Shown here piece by piece: positions 10,120 through 20,728 of a stretch of DNA of 64,000 nt. The DNA comes from Mesostigma viride (lineage: Eukaryota; Streptophyta; Mesostigmatophyceae; Mesostigmatales; Mesostigmataceae): the NCBI GenBank assembly GCA_009746045.1, contig RPFO01000199.1:511001-575000 (forward strand), written 5' to 3'. Below the pieces are notes generated by a model. The model was not told the origin of the DNA and searched no databases. It saw only the letters and a list, made by a program, of their open reading frames with translations. Numbering within the stretch: position 1 is the stretch's first letter; each line of letters begins with the position of its first letter. The position numbers and the translations under genes are program-made.

Positions 10120-11180
10120 ACAACCCCCCTCGTCGGCTCGCGGCTAACAGGCTTCGGGGACAGCCTCTAAATAGTCCCCCGTTCCACTCCCATGCATTGA
10201 CCTAACAGTCGACTGAGACACATGGTGGTGCCGGTATCTCGGGCTAGTAGAACGACAGCTCTCAGCAGCAAGATTAGCAACACCCAACGCATGCTAGATT
10301 TTCTACGCCTCTGCGTTGCGCGAGCATCCCCGAATACCCAGAGCAGGCGGCAGGCTCGCATGATTCCTACGCCTAGCTGCAGGACAAAATAAATGCGATG
10401 AAAAGCACTATTTCCTCCGCTTCCCTTCCCTCCGTTCCATCCCCGGCCACCCCCACCCCCCGCTGCATCCACCCCCATCACCCATCGCCATTCTCCCCTG
10501 GTGGGCCAGCACGCATCCTTGGCCCTTGCCACCTTCAACGCACGCACATTGCTAGCAGATAGCGGCCATAGCTACCGGGTAGAGGAGCTCGTTGCCTTCT
10601 GCATAGATAGCCCATTGTGTGTCTATTCTAGGCGTGCAAGAGCATCGCCGCTCGGTGCCACTTGGCATGGTGAGCACTGATCGCCTGGCAGGTGGCTGGC
10701 GTTTTACTTCGCTGGCAGCGGTACGCCAGGCCAAGGTGGTGTTGGTCTTTTGTGTTCGCCGCTGGCAGTCGCCAGCCTCAGCTAAAGTTTCTCACCCCAC
10801 GCCTTATGGTAGCACATTTCACCTCCGTCGAGGGGCGGTCTATAAACACCATCTCACGGTGGGGTACGTGGGCTACGCACCCCGTAGTGGTCTACATACC
10901 TGAGTCGGAACGCCAGAAGTTCTTCGAGGACTTGCATCGCCTTGAGGGGGCCACCCCGGCCCGCCACTTTTTGGTTATGCTGCTTGACGCCAATGCCACG
11001 CTCCCCGTGGGCACTGCTGGCAGTCGCTTTGCGCCTGCTGACACGGTTGCTAACGACAACACTCCCCTGTTTTCTGCCTTTTTGCGGGATAGCGGGATGG
11101 TTGCTGTCAACTAGCTGCCACTTCCAACGTCCCTCATAGGACTTGGTCACTTTTCGGGGCCCTAACGGCCGTCAGGCCTG

Positions 11181-11328
11181 TCTGGACTACGTGGTGGTAC
11201 GGCAGCCCAGGTGCACCTCGGTTCTGGACACCCGAGTGTTTGACACGCCCACGATCTGGACTACGTGGTGGTACGGCAGCCCAGGTGCACCTCGGTTCTG
11301 GACACCCGAGTGTTTGACACGCCCACGG
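11181..11328 (+). repeat. 74-bp tandem duplication inside the LINE endonuclease
   Basis: The segment starting TCTGGACTACGTGGTG occurs at 11181-11254 and again, nearly unchanged, at 11255-11328. As 74 is not a multiple of three it shifts the frame. Neither of the other copies shows it, so it arose in this copy. Confidence 0.85.
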
Positions 11329-12867
11329 TGTGCTCTGACCACCGGTTGGTGCGCGCGACCATTCGGCTCTGGTTCCATGTCCCCGTGCGCCGCGCCCCAG
11401 TGGACCGCCCTGACTGGTCTGCCCTACGCCCGGTCCGGGGAGATCCTGAGGACTGGACGGACGCTGAGCACGCGCGGAACCGCCGGTGCCGACTGGAGTA
11501 CCTGTCGGCCCTGGACGCCCGGGCGGACGTCGACGAGCTGGACAAGGGTGCCCCCAACGCCGCCATTTTTGCGGGCTTTGCGGCCCGTGCCCCGTTGCTG
11601 GCGGCCCGGCACCTGCCAGTCCTGCCCTGCCGCCGCCCCGGCCCGCTCTACCGCCAGGACCCCAACCAAGGTCTTGGCTGCCCGGCACCGCCTCAAGCGT
11701 AACCGGGACCCGCTGCAGAAACCGGTGCTCAAGGCCGCCCTCGTGGAGGCCTACAAGCACGCTCAGGACGCAGAGGCGGCCCAGTGCATCGCAGATGCCA
11801 AGGCCTGCCAAGCTCGCAACCATGGCAAGGACATGTGGTACCAACTCGACCGGCTCGGCGGCCGGCGGCAGCGCACCCCGGTGGAGCACACGCGGGACGG
11901 CACGGCGCCGGTAAGCCTCGACCGCTGGTTGGCCCACAATGTTTCCAGTTGACCGGTGGGGCTCGCGCCCCCCCCCCCGCCGCTTCACCGGGCGCCCCGA
12001 GACGGCCGCCCGTCTCGGGGTTGCAGGCCCCCCTCCTCGCCCGCGCCCCCCTCCTCGGCCGCGGACTACCAATACCCGCCTTGCAAGAGGGCTGCCTTGC
12101 CACCAACGACGTCGTCCACCCCTTCACTTTGAAGGAATTGGACGGCGCCCTTGCTCGCCTGCGGTACGACGCGGCGGTCGGTGCCGACCACCTTTCTGCT
12201 GAGCTCTGCTGAAGACCCCTGACCCGGCGGTTAGGGATCTTCTGCTGGCATTCTGCAACCGTGTCCTGCTCTCTGACGAGCCTCCGCCTGCTGAGTGGCA
12301 GACGGCCATCCGCGTCATGCTGTACAAGAAGGGCTCTGCTGCTGACCCCGGTAGTAACTATCGGGGTGTTTGCCTCCAAAGCGCCGCGCTGAAGGTCTTC
12401 ATGCGCATGATGCTGCAAAGGCTCCGCGCCGCGCTGGATCCACACCTGGGTGAGTCTCAGATGGGTTTCCGTCGTGGTCGTAACACTGTCATGGCTGTGT
12501 TTGTCGCGCGCCGGTTGATGGAGGAGGTGTGTCGCCTTCCCCCTGACAGTTTGCCGCTGGTCTTCATTTTTGTTGACTATATCAAGGCCTTTGACACGGT
12601 CCTCTGGGAGGCTCTTTGGGCCATCCTAGCTCTGGATCGAGTGCCACCTGCGTTTATTGCTGCCATTCGCCGACTGTATGAGGGCTCACATGCAGTAGTG
12701 CGGACTGCGGAAGGCACCACCCCACCATTCCCCCTTCACCACGGGGTGTGGCAAGATTGTGTCCTGTCCCCATACCTGTTCATTATTGTCGTGGATCACG
12801 TCATGCGTCGGGCACGTGCGCGCTTTACTGCTCTTAAGGGGTTCGAGCCAGGCTTGGACATCCTTAA

Positions 12868-14208
12868 CACATAGTCCGGGAATGGGTTTTTGGCATTTTT
12901 AGACCCCTGAAAATGGAAAAAATCATAACTCATAGGCCACAACTCCAAATACCCCCAACCAAGGTGCTAGGAGTATTTACACTTCAAGGGCTTTCAGAAA
13001 ATGCAATAATATTCCGAGTCCAGGAAGTGATTTGCAAGATATTTACTGCCAAAGTTGGACAAAAGACGATCATTTTCAGGCAAGGGAAATCCCCTTAGTA
13101 GTTTACCCCTGCAGGGAGGGTTCTAAAAAATTATTCTGGGGTTGGACAATGTCAATAGATAGTGCCACCATGCTTTCCTTGGGTCAGACCGCACGGATAG
13201 CCCATCTGACCTATATAATGCGCTCACTTACGTGTGTGGGTTACGCGCGCGAAAGCAGCCATCCATGAAATGCCACACACTTATGCATTGTATACAGCCA
13301 CATAGGACTGTAAAAAGTGCTGGGAAACAAAGAAGTGCTAAACCAGCACTAACGGAATGGCATCCTCCAAAGAAACACCACAAACTGAGCAGATTTGGGG
13401 CTAACAGCACTCATACAGCAGGCATGGAAACCTGCTGCAAGAGGCAATGATACACTCGTGTAAAATGGATGTATAAACGACAGATTCCCGTGCAAACGAT
13501 ATGCAAACACGTTGCCGTACCTGGCTTGATCACGACCTTTCCGGGTTCTGCTGGCCGGGACCCTCATATCTCACACTGGCTAATGCTTTCCAGGCATAGG
13601 CCGCCATAGCCGCATAATGCATGCATCCGACATGATTACCAGGTTGATGTTCTGTGCAAAGATGACCTATAAACGCATCCGAATTCACAGGGACGCTGCT
13701 GCGGATGTCCAGTACCAAAACTGGGTGCTCGGGCTGGCGCAGACTGCCGGGCCATAAGAAGAAAATCGAAATATGGCATGCCATTACTCATCTGGTACTG
13801 ACGACCAAGAAAGCAGTAATGTCCACCTGTATTTTACCAATGCTATACATCTGGCCACCCCTGACCTACGAAAATCACGCATCATCATTCTGAGCAACAT
13901 TCTGAACCATTACAAGCCGCGAGACGCAAAATTTCCTTGATAACGGCAAGCTAGCAGCCATATCTTGTTACGCGCGCGCGAGTGAAAATTTCCCGCCAAA
14001 GTCACGTGATACTGTCTCAATACACGTTGTATTTACCAGGCTATGGCGAATATTACCCCCAAACCTATGCATCACCTTCGTCCCTAAGTGTTCCCAGACC
14101 CACCGGACAACTTACATCCGTCACGGGTGGCGCGGCGCTCCTGGAATTAAGCGCCGCGCCACCGGGGGTCAAAGTGGGCGATATATCGCCCAGTTTCCGG
14201 ACTATGGG
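12868..14208. mobile_element. TTAA-flanked non-autonomous DNA element (piggyBac-like), 1341 bp
   Basis: It interrupts the LINE RT between motifs B and C. TTAA lies on both sides (12864-12867 and 14209-14212). The left end is CACATAGTCCGGGAA and the right end, read inward, is CCCATAGTCCGGAA, giving terminal inverted repeats of about 14 bp. TTAA duplications and short repeats of this kind are typical of piggyBac-type elements. No transposase-like frame was recognised inside, so it would depend on an enzyme from elsewhere. Confidence 0.75.
14126..14191. repeat. Two subterminal perfect palindromes of the TTAA element
   Basis: GGTGGCGCGGCGCT at 14126-14139 is the exact reverse complement of 14150-14163, with a 10-nt loop. 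A second 16-bp perfect palindrome, GGGCGATATATCGCCC, follows at 14176-14191. They lie 17 to 82 bases from the element's right end. Confidence 0.85.
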
Positions 14209-15299
14209 TTAAGGAGAAAGAGCACGGCGGGGTTGAACCTGGCTACCGCCTGGCCGACCTGATTTATGCGGATGACACCACCCTCACCGCGCGCCCCGAG
14301 CACATTCAGACCTGGCTGGACTGCCTGGGCCTGGAGGCGAGGGCGGTGGGGTTGGAGATTAGTGTCAAAACTGAGGCGATGGTGATTGGGGCCTCCAGTT
14401 GCCCACCGCTGCCGCGCCTGCTCGACGGGACGGACGTCCCGTTCCGCGATCGCTTCAAACTGTTGGGGAGCATGCTCCCTGACACCGCCGGCGATGTGGA
14501 CATCCTCATCGGCCTGGCCTGGGCCAGGCTCCGTTCGCTCAACACCTACTGGCGCTCGAAGAGCCTGGGCGAGCACCGCAAGCGCATGCTCTTCAAGGTC
14601 CTCGTCCTCACGGTGCTCACGTATGGTGCCGAGGCATGGACGCTCACGGACACGCTGGCGGCTAAGCTAAACGGCACGGTAACCAGGATGCTCCGTCAAG
14701 CCCTGAATGTAGGGTTTTCCACGCATAGGTCTTTAGAATCTTTGTACTAGGGCATGCATCGCATTTCGGACAAGATTAGGCAGCGTAGGATAGCATTTGT
14801 ACTGTAGGACATCTTGCTCGCACCAGCCAGGTCGACACCGCCCTTGGTCTGGCCGGCCCCCAGCGGCTTGGCCAGCCAGGGCGGCATATTTTGACCTGGC
14901 CTGGCCCCAAGGACATTCCCCCAAGGGTAGGGAAACATGCTACGAACTACTCCCAGATGTTGCTGGCCGACCTAGTGGTCCCAGCCCAGTTTGAACACCG
15001 CATCCACTCTCTCTCCCTTCTTTTGACTGCCATGCAGAACAAGACGCGGTGGCAGATGAGATTGTCAAGGCTCACACGCCAACCCCTGTGGGCAAGCCAC
15101 CTCCCTCCAAGAGGAGGAGGCGTTTTGATGAGTATAGTCAGTAGGGTAGTTAGGATTTTCTAGCTTAGAGTTAGGTTCGTTCGATTACGCGGCTTCCTCC
15201 ACTCCATCCCCGCCGGCATCAAGGAATATGTGCTACATGACCTCCCAACGTCCGGAGGCATGTTGTAATTTAATTTAACTTAATTTTAAGCTAGTGATT

Positions 15300-15640
15300 T
15301 GATCATACCCATGATGACGGTCATGGGTTGTGGGCCAAATCCTACAACGGTAGCGCGGTCAGAATGTGTTCGAGATATTCCCAGCACATACGCTCAAATG
15401 CTTTTTCAAAATCCCAGAACAATAAGAAGCCCTTATGGGGGTATCTCAAGGACATCAACGTTGTCGGTGGGCGTGGCTATCACAGTATCACAAGTCATAA
15501 GGAGACTTTTTGCCTGTTGGTAGGTAGTTCACAAGCAACGGGGCTTGTTGGTAAATAGGGTGCCTACGCTAAAATTTAAGAAGTTCCGTGCCATTTCGGA
15601 TTTGCTGATACTCATAACCCATTTCACCTCTCTAGTCCGG
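15300..15640 (-). pseudogene. Old LINE, RT motif A (fragment 1 of 5)
   Basis: The minus strand reads 'GFLLFWDFEKAFERMCWEYL', which fits RT motif A of plant-type L1 elements ('F.DFEKAFDRV.W..L'). It lies directly outside the right target duplication of the APE LINE, whose left side borders motifs B and C of the same kind of RT (8232-8889). This supports a single older RT gene cut between motifs A and B. Confidence 0.65.
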
Positions 15641-15654
15641 CATTATTGGATAAC

Positions 15655-15800
15655 AAGCTTAAGGGGGGGGGGATGCTTCGCATCCCCCCAAAAAGAAGGC
15701 GCAAAGCCGACCGTAACTCTAGTAGTCGAGTTTCGATCCGTCCGCCGACAGATGGCAACTCGATTCAAGTCAACTGAAGCTTATGAAGGGGGCTGAAAAA
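15655..15800. repeat. Start of repeat island with hairpin
   Basis: G-rich and C-rich arms around GATGCTTCGCATC form a perfect hairpin near 15665-15690. The next 100 bases resemble 19850-19940 (shared 'ACCGTAACTCTAGTAG' and 'CAGRTGGCAA' words), so the two ends of the 15.6-20.2 kb island are related. No gene is supported. Confidence 0.55.
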
Positions 15801-15924
15801 AGGAAAAAGTCGGGAGACAAATAACGACACGCTGTGTACGCCTGAAACACCGCCGCAGTACTAGTAGTACTAAAAGTTCTCACCCACCCGGAGGCCATTC
15901 GCCGCCTCCGTGATGCCTCCCCAG

Positions 15925-17935
15925 TGATGAAAAGTACGAAGATCCGCCACAGGATGCCTCCCCGCCGCATGAGTGAGACGGCGAGGTCGCAAGGCCCCCC
16001 GCCCTCCTCAGCGAGACGCCAGAGTCTGCGGGATCCCCCGCCCCCCCCCCCCCCCACCGGCACCCGGAGGTTCCCCCCCCCCCCCCCCCCTGCCCCCTCA
16101 GCCGGCCACGATGCGCCCCCCCGCCCCCCCGCGAAAAGGCGTGGCGCGAAGGACATGCGTTAACCACGAGGACCCCTGAAAAAGACCGGAAAAGTACGAA
16201 GATCCGCCACAGGATGCCTCCCCGCCTGAGTGAGACGGCGAGGTCGCAAGGCCCCTGCGCCCTCCTACCGGCCACCCGGAGGTTACCCCCCCCCCCCCGG
16301 GCCCCCGCACAGTGAGACGGCCCGCCCCGGCCGGGCGAGGTCGCAGGGCCCCCTCCTTAGCGAGACGCCTTAGTCTGCGGGATCTCCCCGCTCCCCCGGC
16401 CCCCGCGCCCCCCCCCACCCGGAGTTCCCCCCCCCGGCCCCCTCCCGCCCACCCACCCGGAGGTTCCCCGCCCCCCCCCCCCCCTGCCCCCTCAACCGGC
16501 CATGATGCGCCCCCCGCCCCCCCGCGAAAAGGTGTGGCGCGAAGGACAGGCGTCGACCAAGAGGACCCCTGAAAAAGACCGGAAAAGTACGAAGATCCGC
16601 CACAGGATGCCTCCCCGCCTGAGTGAGACGGCGAGGTCGCAAGGCCCCTGCGCCCTCCTACCGGCCACCCGGAGGTTCCCCCCCCCCCCCCCGGGCCCCC
16701 GCACAGTGAGACGGCCCGCCCCGGCCGGGCGAGGTCGCAGGGCCCCCTCCTTAGCGAGACGCCTTAGTCTGCGGGATCTCCCCGCTCCCCCGGCCCCGCG
16801 CCCCCCCCCACCCGGAGTTCCCCCCCCCCCCCCTCCCGCCCACCCACCCGGAGGTTCCCCGCCCCCCCCCCCCCTGCCCCTCAACCGGCCATGATGCGCC
16901 CCCCGCCCCCCGCGAAAAGGTGTGGCGCGAAGGACAGGCGTCGACCAGGAGGACCCCTGAAAAAGACCGGAAAAGTACGAAGATCCGCCACAGGATGCCT
17001 CCCCGCCTGAGTGAGACGGCGAGGTCGCAAGGCCCACGCGCTCCCCCACTCACCCGCACCCGGAGGTTCCCCCCCCCCGGGCCCCCGCACAGTGAGACGG
17101 CCCGCCCCAGCCGGGCGAGGTCGCAGGGCCCCCGCCCTACTCATCGAGACGCCATAGTCTGCGGGATCCCCCCGCTCCCCCGGCCCCCGCGCCCACCCAC
17201 CCACTCGGAGTTCCCCCCCCCCCCCCCCCTCCCGCCCACCCACCCGGAGGTTCCCCCCCCCCCCCCCCCTCCCTCCTCAGCGAGATGCCATAGTCTGCGG
17301 GATCCCCCCGCTCCCCCGGCCCCCGCGCCCCCCCCCCACCCGGAGTTCCCCCCCCCCCCCTCCCGCCCACCCACCCGGAGGTTCCCCGCCCCCCACCCCC
17401 CCTGCCCCCTCAACCGGCCATGATGCGCCCCCCGCCCCCCGCGAAAAGGTGTGGCGCGAAGGACAGGCGTCGACCAGGAGGACCCCTGAAAAAGACCGGA
17501 AAAGTACGAAGATCCGCCACAGGATGCCTCCCCGCCTGAGTGAGACGGCGAGGTCGCAAGGCCCACGCGCTCCCCCACTCACCCGCACCCGGAGGTTCCC
17601 CCCCCCCGGGCCCCCGCACAGTGAGACGGCCCGCCCCAGCCGGGCGAGGTCGCAGGGCCCCCGCCCTACTCATCGAGACGCCATAGTCTGCGGGATCCCC
17701 CCGCTCCCCGGCCCCCGCGCCCACCCACCCACTCGGAGTTCCCCCCCCCCCCCCCCCTCCCGCCCACCCACCCGGAGGTTCCCCCCCCCCCCCCCCCTCC
17801 CTCCTCAGCGAGATGCCATAGTCTGCGGGATCCCCCCGCTCCCCCGGCCCCCGCGCCCCCCACCCACCTGGTGTTCCCCCCCCCCCCCTCCCCCCCCCGC
17901 CCCCCCGCCCCCCGCGAAAAGGCGAAAAACGTCGC
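15925..17935. repeat. C-rich long tandem repeat (units of about 390 to 529 bp)
   Basis: A module reading 'GAAAAGTACGAAGATCCGCC', then 'GAGTGAGACGGCGAGGTCGC', starts near 15925, 16190, 16578, 16967 and 17496. The modules alternate with poly-C runs and 'CACCCGGAGGTTCCC' blocks. The last two units are 529 bp apart and nearly identical, which points to a recent duplication. Partial modules recur near 18360-18420 and 20160-20210. The long open frames here are Pro/Gly/Arg compositional artefacts. Confidence 0.8.
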
Positions 17936-18054
17936 AAGCTCGCTCGAGTCGCTAACGTAAAAAAGAATGCTCTTCTCTCCCGACCGATTACTCTCCCACC
18001 GATTTACGACCGTCAGATGTGTGAATCCAACGGACCGACGGACAAGTACAACCG

Positions 18055-18165
18055 AAAACCTCAAAGAGTTATCCGAAAACCGCAAAGAGTTATCCGAAAA
18101 CCGCAAAGAGTTATCCGAAAAACCGCAAAGAGTTATCCGAAAACCGCATAGATGTATCCGACAAA
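18055..18165. repeat. 21-bp tandem repeat, about five units
   Basis: The unit is CAAAGAGTTATCCGAAAACCG, with one copy carrying an extra A and the last copies diverged (CATAGATGTATCCGACAAAC). It encodes nothing recognised. Confidence 0.85.
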
Positions 18166-18574
18166 CCACATAGACGCGACGCGAGGGATTGGGGCCGTCG
18201 GATGGTGGAGGCGTTGTCCCCAACCCGAGGGGCGACGGGTTGACTGGGGTAAAGGTGGCGCAAGCCACCCGAGATGGGCGGGGGGTGCCTGTGGCGTGGT
18301 GGAACAAAAACTCTCTCCTGTCGCGAGACTTAAGATGCGAGCGAGTGAACGCGGCGCGAAGGACAGGCGTCGACGACGAGGACCCCTGAAAAAGACCGGA
18401 AAAGTACGGAGATCCGCCACATATATATAGCCTTGCCGAATGCTATTGGAGACCAACTAAAGCCGAATGTGAAGGATTCAACTAAAATGAAGTACGGTGA
18501 TAAGGATTAAATACTGGTTATATTTGGAATAAACGTACACCTATCCTTTAGTAGTAAAAAACAACTCTCTGCTT

Positions 18575-18765
18575 GGAGTTCCGGTGGCAAAACGCAGGGG
18601 AAGTGGCGCGGGGGGGGGGAGCGGCCTCTGAGAAGTAAGGAATACTAAGCGAAAATGCTTGGGCGCGGGTAGTTCCGGTGGCAAAACGCAGGGGAAGTGG
18701 CGCGGGGGGGGGGGAGCGGCCTCTGAGAAGTAAGGAATACTGAGCGAAAATGCCACGTAGGGGCA
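18575..18765. repeat. Tandem duplication of about 91 bp
   Basis: The stretch beginning AGTTCCGGTGGCAAAACGCA occurs near 18579 and again near 18670, each with a poly-G tract and the ending 'GTAAGGAATACT.AGCGAAAA'. No gene is supported. Confidence 0.8.
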
Positions 18766-18899
18766 CAAAGAGAGACTGGACTGAATCGTATTGCCGCAAA
18801 TGAAGGGAGCGAGTTGCTGCAAATGAAGGGAAGAAGGGGGGTAAATTCACAGGTCGGACAAATACAAATAAAATATGATTCAAATACTTTTGGCTGCTC

Positions 18900-19580
18900 A
18901 CCGGTCGCCGTTGGATTAATCTAAATATTTTGGTCAAGGCCGGTTTCACCGTTGGATTAATTTAGATTTTTTGGTCAAGGCCGGTTTCGCCGTTGGATTA
19001 ATCTAAATATTTTGGTGAAAACTTTTTCGCCGTTGGATTAATCTAAATATTTTGGTCAAAGCCGGTTTCGTCGTTGGATTAATCTAAATATTTTGGTGAA
19101 AACTTTTTCGCCGTTGGATTAATCCAAATATTTTTTGCCGAAATTTATAAATCAAATGCGCAAATACGGCCAAATATCATTTATATTTGTCCGACATGTT
19201 CAACTTCAGATGTTAAAGTTAAAGGCCCTGGCGGCACGAGTATTTAAATATTCATTTAGATTAATTTAAATATTCAAAGCCGGTTTCACCGTTGGATTAA
19301 TTTAGATATTTTGGTCAAAGCCGGTTTCACCGTTGGATTAATTTAGATTTTTTGGTCAAGGCCGATGTCGCCGTTGGATTAATCTAAATATTTTGGTGAA
19401 AACTTTTTCGCCGTTGGATTAATCTAAATATTTTGGTCAAAGCCGGTTTCACCGTTGGATTAATCTAAATATTTGTTGCCGAACGGGGTTCACCGTTGGA
19501 TTAATTTAGTGGACTAAATATGCAACATTTATAAATCAAATGCGCAAATACGGCCAAATATCATTTATATTTGTCCGACC
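18900..19580. repeat. AT-rich satellite, units of about 40-60 bp
   Basis: At least ten units share the core 'CGTTGGATTAATCTAAATA', followed by 'TTTTGGTCAA.GCCGGTTTC' or 'GTGAAAACTTTTTCG'. A longer module with 'ATAAATCAAATGCGCAAATA' occurs at 19140-19200 and again at 19520-19580. A higher-order duplication of the block is therefore likely. Confidence 0.8.
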
Positions 19581-19599
19581 TGTGAAGGGTTTGGGGAGG

Positions 19600-20220
19600 G
19601 GAAAGGAGTAACGACGAATCGAATGAACTGGAGACGAAAATGGGTCGTGGGGTGCCCGGAACTGAGAGCTGTTCGAAGAATCGGCGGTGGGCTGCCGGGG
19701 TGTGGGGGGGTCCGTTAATCTGTGTGGTTGGGGGGGTGCGGGGGTGCGGGGTGCGGAGAATCGGCGGTGGGGGAAAAGCTGACGCGTCCGCGTCAGCTTG
19801 GGGGGATGTGCCTAGTTTACCTGGAAAATGAAGTACGGTGAGAAGACGAAAGCCGTCATGCCGACCGTCACTCTAGTAGGCGACCCAGTCATTTCGTCGT
19901 TCCGACAGGTGGCAAGTCGTAAAAGTAAGACCGACTACCCGCCAGTCAAGCTTGATCGAGTCGCTAACGTCAAAATGTCGCGAGACGACTTTAAAGCCAT
20001 TAAAGATTCCAGCGAGTGAACGCCAATAGTACCCCACTGAACAAATGATCTCCGTCCGCCGCCCAAGATACGGAGTCTTCGGTCCAACCACTCACGGAAG
20101 CCTGTACGATCTCCAGATTCCTTCGACTTGCGCCCAACGGGAAGAGGCGAAAAAGACACGCGTCGACCACGAGGACCCCTGAAAAAGACCGGAGATCCGC
20201 CACAGGATGCCCGATGGTTT
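19600..20220. other. G-rich spacer and end of repeat island
   Basis: A short open frame of 63 codons at 19828-20019 resembles the frame at 15700-15796 in its first residues ('PTVTLV'). It is more likely repeat sequence than a gene. A partial module of the 15.9-17.9 kb repeat closes the island at 20155-20213. Confidence 0.4.
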
Positions 20221-20229
20221 TTAATATAG

Positions 20230-20728
20230 TTGGATAAATATACCCATTTCCCCAGGTTTCCCCGAAAAAAAAAAAATCTAGTTCCGTGCCCGTTTCTTCG
20301 GAACAAAATATCCCTGCAACTGTGCAACACGACAACTGGGCCGTGTCGCAGCAAACCCACGCCATGTTCTAAGAGAGTAAGAGTACATACATATGGACAA
20401 GGGCAGGTCGCAGAAGCGCTGGCCAGTGGCCGGGGACTTGGGCTTGATGCCATTTAACGAGATCCCTCTTTTGTCTCAAGATAGCAACACTCTAAATCTA
20501 CTGCCTTTCGCGCCCGGCATCTGACTGCAAGTTTGGTTGCGCAGGGGAATGGCGACGCCGGGTCAAAGCGACGCCTACTAACGTATGCAATGTTTTTAAT
20601 GTAAGAAGAGCGCAGGCGTTCTTTTGACATGTACGGTGCAAAAATGAGGTGGGCGTGGCCGGGATTATGATGCGGACATACGGCCTCCGGCAGTGCACAA
20701 TTGACAGAGCGAAGGTGTAGCGCAGACC
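20230..20728. promoter_or_regulatory. Upstream region of the zinc-knuckle/KH gene
   Basis: About 500 bases without repeat family membership lie before the gene. No TATA box or known motif could be assigned with confidence. An A-tract sits at 20265-20278. The start codon context is AGACCATGG, favourable for translation initiation. Confidence 0.35.

Larger units (their letters stand above)
10500..15165 (+). pseudogene. APE-LINE ORF2 (endonuclease + reverse transcriptase), broken
   Basis: Pieces in order: an APE/EEP endonuclease start 'LATFNARTLLADSG' near 10530, the catalytic-Glu motif 'LGVQEHRR' near 10625, 'LLDANATLP' near 10985, and 'SDHRLVRATIRLW' (His motif) near 11335. The RT follows: 'LYKKGSAADPGSNYRGVCL' near 12320, motif A 'FVDYIKAFDTV' near 12570 and motif B 'HHGVWQDCVLSPYLF' near 12740. 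After the inserted DNA element comes motif C 'LIYADDTTL' near 14262. The C-terminal part has 'LTYGAEAWTL' and ends at about 15142. Motif B has Asp where QG is nearly invariant. A 74-bp tandem duplication shifts the frame in the endonuclease, and other single-base shifts occur. The copy cannot make a working enzyme. Confidence 0.85.
8902..15287 (+). mobile_element. APE-type LINE, copy 1, near full length, split by a DNA transposon
   Basis: The element is bounded by the 12-bp direct repeat AAGCTAGTGATT (8890-8901 and 15288-15299). It carries ORF1 (about 8935-10119), ORF2 with APE endonuclease and RT (about 10500-15160), and a 3' end with a stem-loop (ACATG.CCTCC pairing with GGAGG.CATGT) and an (AATTT)n tail. 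Without the 1341-bp DNA element at 12868-14208 it is about 5.0 kb. Both ORFs are broken by stops and frameshifts, so the copy is dead. The family recurs at 24569-26666, 42408-44787 and 44968-45495. Confidence 0.85.

Noticed and set aside
18055-18165. CRISPR-like array
   Set aside because: The 21-bp units are directly adjacent without spacers, and the DNA is eukaryotic.
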